The position numbers and the translations under genes were made by a program. A model generated the notes under the pieces. That model was not told the DNA's origin. It worked only from the letters and a program-made list of their open reading frames with translations, and ran no database searches. Positions 4,831-7,737 of a stretch of DNA of 7,737 nt are shown here, one piece after another; the first letter of the stretch is position 1; each line of letters begins with the position of its first letter. Source of the stretch: Acidobacteriota bacterium (GTDB lineage: Bacteria; Acidobacteriota; Terriglobia; Bryobacterales; Bryobacteraceae); the NCBI GenBank assembly GCA_021788955.1, contig JAJYKC010000102.1, positions 1 to 7,737 of the forward strand, given 5' to 3'.

Positions 4831-6534
4831 GTGCGACTGAGCCTGCTGTGCCCGTTGCTTTGCGCCGGGGTGTTGGCGATCCTATCCGGATGCGGGGAGA
4901 AACCGGCGCCGTCGCCCGCGCCTGCATATAAAGAGACAGCGGAGTGGAGCGCCAACGGGTGGGCGGAGGCCGAGAGGACGGAATTCCATCATCTGGCCGA
5001 AGGCAGCGAACTGATGCCGTACGTGCTGCTGGCCAACCTGGTGAGCGTGAAGACCGGGCGGCCGTTTCTCGAAGGTCTCGAACGATTCGGTTTTGTGCCG
5101 GACGCGCCGAGCGGTGCGAATCCGCACGGGCTGCCGATTGGGTTCACGACGGTGCGGTCACGCAACGCGAGCCATGTGGGTCTGGAGATGGTGGGGTTCA
5201 ACTGCGCCACGTGCCACACGGGCAAGGTGAGCTATCGCGGGAAGAGTCTTCTGGTTGACGGGGCGCCTTCGATGGTGGATCTTCAGGCTTACCAGATCGA
5301 GTTTCGCGATTCGTTTGAAGCGACGATCCGGAATCCGTCGAAGCTTGCCGCGCTTGTGATTGCGATCGACCGGCAACTGCACGCGGGGAAATCGGCGCCG
5401 GCGGATGCGGCGGCATACGCGTCGGATGCGGCTGTGAAAAGTGTGGGCGAGGTGGGGGCGGCGCCGATTGCCGACCCGGAACTGCACACGGTTTCTTCCC
5501 GGGCGGCGGATGCCGCCGATCCCGCGGACGCGCTTGGCTCGGGCGACTTTGCCGCCCGATTCCGCCGCGACGTGGCATTTCTTAAGGCGTGGCTGGCTTA
5601 CATGCGCAACGGGAAGTTGCTGCTCGACGGCACGGAACCCGGCCCCGGACGCATTGACGCGTTCGGCGCGGCGCGCAATCTTCTGTTTCCCAAGAGCGCG
5701 GTGCGGATGCAGTCGCCGGTGAGCTTTCCTTTCATCTGGGATGTGCCGGACAACACGGGGCAGCGGAGGAGCGCGGAGACGGTGTGGATCCACTACGACG
5801 GCGATACGAACTCGATTCTGGAGCGGAACATCGGCCAGGCGCTGGGGATGGGCGCGCTGTTCGACCCGAAGACGTACGAATCCACGCTTCGCGTGGGGAA
5901 CCTGCATCGCCTGGAAGTGTTGATGCAGAAGCTAAAGGCGCCGGCGTGGCCCGCGGATGTGTTTGGAGCGGCCGATCCGGCGAAAGCGCGGGCTGGGGAG
6001 AAGGTGTTCAACCAGGTGTGCCGCGACTGCCACCAGAACCGGCTGTACAAGTTGACGGAGGTGGGTACGGATCCGCAGCGCGCGAACAGCTTTGGCCAAC
6101 CGGTGGCGGGCGTGCCGTTCCCCACCGCGGTGGCGCCGATTCTAAACGGACTGAAGGCGCGCGGGTTTCTTGACGACGGCATTCCGCCGGCTCAGCAGGC
6201 CGAGATGGACGCGAATCCGGTGATCTGGCGTGCGACGGGCGAGTATCTGGCGCGCCCGCTTGACGGCGTGTGGGCGACCGCGCCGTATTTACACAACGGG
6301 TCCGTGCCTACGCTTTGGCATCTGCTCCATCCGGACCAGCGCCCGCCGAAATTTGTTGTGGGCAACCGCGAGTACGATCCCGGGAAGGTTGGCTTTGTGA
6401 CTTCCGGCGAGGGGTATCTTTTCGACACCTCGCAGCCGGGAAACAGTAACATCGGGCACGCGGGCGCGAGATACGGCACAAACCTTCCCGAGGACGAGAA
6501 GGCGGCGCTGCTCGAGTATCTCAAGACGATCTAG
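4831..6534 (+). CDS. Diheme c-type cytochrome lipoprotein, cytochrome c peroxidase/RoxA-like
   Basis: From GTG 4831 the protein has 567 residues. It opens with a Sec lipoprotein signal, 'VRLSLLCPLLCAGVLAILSG' followed by Cys21 (lipobox LSGC), so it should be lipid-anchored outside the inner membrane. Two covalent heme sites are visible: CATCH at 125-129 (in 'VGFNCATCHTGKVSYRG') and CRDCH at 397-401. Other marks of the diheme-cytochrome c peroxidase family are 'FHHLAEGSELMPY' (52-64), 'GLPIGF', 'DGAPSMVD', and near the end 'WATAPYLHNGSVPTLWHLL' (481-499), whose Tyr486 sits in the MauG/RoxA-type motif. The C-terminus 'FDTSQPGNSNIGHAG' to 'LLEYLKTI' also fits. The relatives include peroxidases, MauG-type oxidases and the rubber oxygenase RoxA; which reaction applies here is not shown. 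An Ala/Asp-rich insert lies between the hemes at about 185-235. A TTG start at 4798 would put 11 more residues before the signal, which is less likely. The next gene begins 10 bases downstream. Confidence 0.92.
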   Translation: MRLSLLCPLLCAGVLAILSGCGEKPAPSPAPAYKETAEWSANGWAEAERTEFHHLAEGSELMPYVLLANLVSVKTGRPFLEGLERFGFVPDAPSGANPHGLPIGFTTVRSRNASHVGLEMVGFNCATCHTGKVSYRGKSLLVDGAPSMVDLQAYQIEFRDSFEATIRNPSKLAALVIAIDRQLHAGKSAPADAAAYASDAAVKSVGEVGAAPIADPELHTVSSRAADAADPADALGSGDFAARFRRDVAFLKAWLAYMRNGKLLLDGTEPGPGRIDAFGAARNLLFPKSAVRMQSPVSFPFIWDVPDNTGQRRSAETVWIHYDGDTNSILERNIGQALGMGALFDPKTYESTLRVGNLHRLEVLMQKLKAPAWPADVFGAADPAKARAGEKVFNQVCRDCHQNRLYKLTEVGTDPQRANSFGQPVAGVPFPTAVAPILNGLKARGFLDDGIPPAQQAEMDANPVIWRATGEYLARPLDGVWATAPYLHNGSVPTLWHLLHPDQRPPKFVVGNREYDPGKVGFVTSGEGYLFDTSQPGNSNIGHAGARYGTNLPEDEKAALLEYLKTI

Positions 6535-6544
6535 TTAGTAACTT

Positions 6545-7737
6545 ATGGAGAGCTCCGCCGTTGCAACCACGCGGACACGCGTTCTGCGCGAGGTGGCCGT
6601 CGCCGCCGGCGTGGGCGCGGCGTGTCTGGCTTATCTGTTCCGCTTCTTCCTGCTGAGCGGCGGCGATAAGTGGACCGGCGCCCCGGCCGACGCGCGGCTG
6701 TGCATGATTCTGACCGAGCACTGGTGGGCGGTGTGCCGCGGGCTGGCGAGCTTTCGCGACCCGAACTACTTTTATCCCGCGCACGATGTTCTCGGCTACA
6801 GCCACACGCTGCTGCTGCTGGCGCCGCTTTACATTCCTTTTCGCGCGATGCATTTCGATACGTATCTGGCGTTTGAATGCACGCTTGCGGCGCTGAAGGC
6901 GCTGGGATTCGGATTTTGCCATGTGATGCTGCGGACGACGTTCCGGCTGGGTGTTTGCGCGTCGCTGGTGGGGTCGGCGCTGTTCACGATTGCGAACGGC
7001 CCGACGCTTTGGGCGGCGCATCCGCAGATGTGGATTGTGGCGTTCGTTCCGGCGGTGGTGCTTCTGCTCGACTTCTATTTCCGCCGGGGTTTGCGCGGGG
7101 CTTTGGCAGGCGCCGCTTTCCTGTTTGGGGCGGTGATGTTCAGCGAGTTTTATACAGCGTTTTTCTGCGGTTTGGCCGCGGTGGCGGTAGCGGGATGCTG
7201 GGCCGGGGTGGAATTGTGGACCGGGCGGCGGGATTTTGTGGACCGCCTCCGCCGCTGGTCCGCGCGCGCTCCGCGGGACTTACTCGCCGCGGCCGGGCCC
7301 TTTGGGTTCTGGCTGGTGCTGCTCGTTTGGGTTTATTACCCTGTGCTGCGGGTGACCGGGGGGCGGAGTTACGCGGACGCCCTCCAATATATTCGCGACT
7401 GGCGCGAGTTACTCGACACGGGAATTCATAACTGGGTCTGGGGGAGAAGCCTGGGAGCGCTCTATCTGCGTCATTTCCCGAAGTGGGAGGAGGCGCGGAT
7501 GGGGCTGCCGGTGGTGATGGTGATTACGGCTGCGTTCGCCGCCGTTCGATCCCTGGCGCGGTTGCGGGGGAAGGCGCCTACGTTCGCCGGGCGGGCGTGC
7601 GCGGTTGTGGCTCTGTCGAGCGCCGCGTTGTATCTGGCGACGGTGCGGTTCGGCGCGCATACGTTCTGGTGGGTGATTTACAAGGTTGTTCCGGGCGCGA
7701 GTGGGCTGCGGGTGCCGGGGCGGATCAACGTGCTGCT
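6545..7737 (+). CDS. Polytopic membrane protein, possibly GT-C-like (3' end outside window)
   Basis: The frame starts at ATG 6545 and has no stop through the window end, giving at least 397 residues. In-frame TAG and TAA at 6536-6541 rule out an earlier start. Hydrophobic segments suggest many membrane helices, about at residues 17-37, 86-100, 104-125, 136-151, 161-178, 185-200, 203-222, 248-268, 320-334, 350-368 and 372-384. Between helices 1 and 2 lies an extracytoplasmic-looking loop with 'GAPADARLCMILTEHWW' and 'FRDPNYFYPAHDVLGYSHTL'. Such an acidic loop after the first helix, and the later 'GASGLRVPGRINVL', resemble large uncharacterised membrane proteins and GT-C-type glycosyltransferases, which use lipid-linked sugars. 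This is a fold-level resemblance and no catalytic residue is proven. There is no clear ribosome binding site, and the ATG follows the cytochrome stop by 10 bases, so co-transcription and coupled translation are likely. Confidence 0.85.
   Translation, partial: MESSAVATTRTRVLREVAVAAGVGAACLAYLFRFFLLSGGDKWTGAPADARLCMILTEHWWAVCRGLASFRDPNYFYPAHDVLGYSHTLLLLAPLYIPFRAMHFDTYLAFECTLAALKALGFGFCHVMLRTTFRLGVCASLVGSALFTIANGPTLWAAHPQMWIVAFVPAVVLLLDFYFRRGLRGALAGAAFLFGAVMFSEFYTAFFCGLAAVAVAGCWAGVELWTGRRDFVDRLRRWSARAPRDLLAAAGPFGFWLVLLVWVYYPVLRVTGGRSYADALQYIRDWRELLDTGIHNWVWGRSLGALYLRHFPKWEEARMGLPVVMVITAAFAAVRSLARLRGKAPTFAGRACAVVALSSAALYLATVRFGAHTFWWVIYKVVPGASGLRVPGRINVL

Noticed and set aside
4734..4955. Longer N-terminus for TatA/B from ATG 4955
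   Set aside because: The added 74 residues are non-homologous, run into the cytochrome gene, and the strong GGAGG points to ATG 4733.
5158..5907. Minus-strand frame opposite the cytochrome gene
   Set aside because: Arg/His-rich with no domain; the plus-strand frame carries the heme motifs.
6521..7021. Minus-strand frame over the start of the membrane protein
   Set aside because: Arg/Gln-rich shadow; the plus-strand frame is open for nearly 1.2 kb with regular membrane helices.
6877..7431. 184-codon plus-strand frame inside the last gene
   Set aside because: It is an alternate frame with Gly/Arg/Ala-rich product; the frame from ATG 6545 has the coherent membrane-protein translation.

Overview
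This window is a GC-rich stretch of bacterial chromosome, most likely from an Acidobacteriota member of the Bryobacterales/'Candidatus Solibacter' type. The main reason is the 808-residue permease at 762-3188. It has the architecture of the acidobacterial duplicated orphan permease (ADOP) family: a duplicated MacB/FtsX-type permease with no ATPase. The small basic protein at 270-554 and the single-TatA/B tat operon fit that assignment. I saw no RNA genes, insertion sequences, CRISPR arrays or attachment sites.

Layout, left to right. (1) 2-283 (+) is the C-terminal end of a class I SAM-dependent methyltransferase. (2) 270-554 (-) is a short coiled-coil plus basic protein of unknown function; its 3' end overlaps the methyltransferase stop by 14 bases. 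(3) 555-761 is a divergent intergenic region with an AT-rich island and a possible leader ORF whose stop abuts the next start. (4) 762-3188 (+) is the ADOP permease. (5) 3207-4220 (-) is tatC and 4248-4733 (-) is tatA/B. They form a compact operon, transcribed leftward and convergent with the permease (18-base gap). (6) 4734-4830 is a 97-base divergent promoter region. (7) 4831-6534 (+) is a diheme c-type cytochrome lipoprotein of the cytochrome c peroxidase/MauG/RoxA-like group. (8) 6545-7737 (+) is a multi-spanning membrane protein that runs off the window; it starts 10 bases after the cytochrome stop.

How the genes fit together: most of the window concerns the cell envelope. It holds an efflux-type or envelope permease, the Tat export machinery for folded proteins, an exported redox lipoprotein and a polytopic membrane protein. 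The cytochrome has a Sec-type lipoprotein signal with no twin arginine, as expected for a protein that receives heme outside the cytoplasm. It is therefore a neighbour of the tat operon, not an obvious substrate.

The points most worth a second look are: a long Gly/Pro/acidic N-terminal extension and a probable seventh membrane helix on TatC; an RNA hairpin encoded by the Gly/Pro codons of that extension, upstream of an alternative internal start; a TatA/B subunit with TatB-like Glu8 and a Tyr-rich acidic tail; a -10-like TACAAT placed so that the cytochrome mRNA could be leaderless at its GTG; and the small uncharacterised coiled-coil/basic protein. I see no clear, wholly new multi-gene system here.
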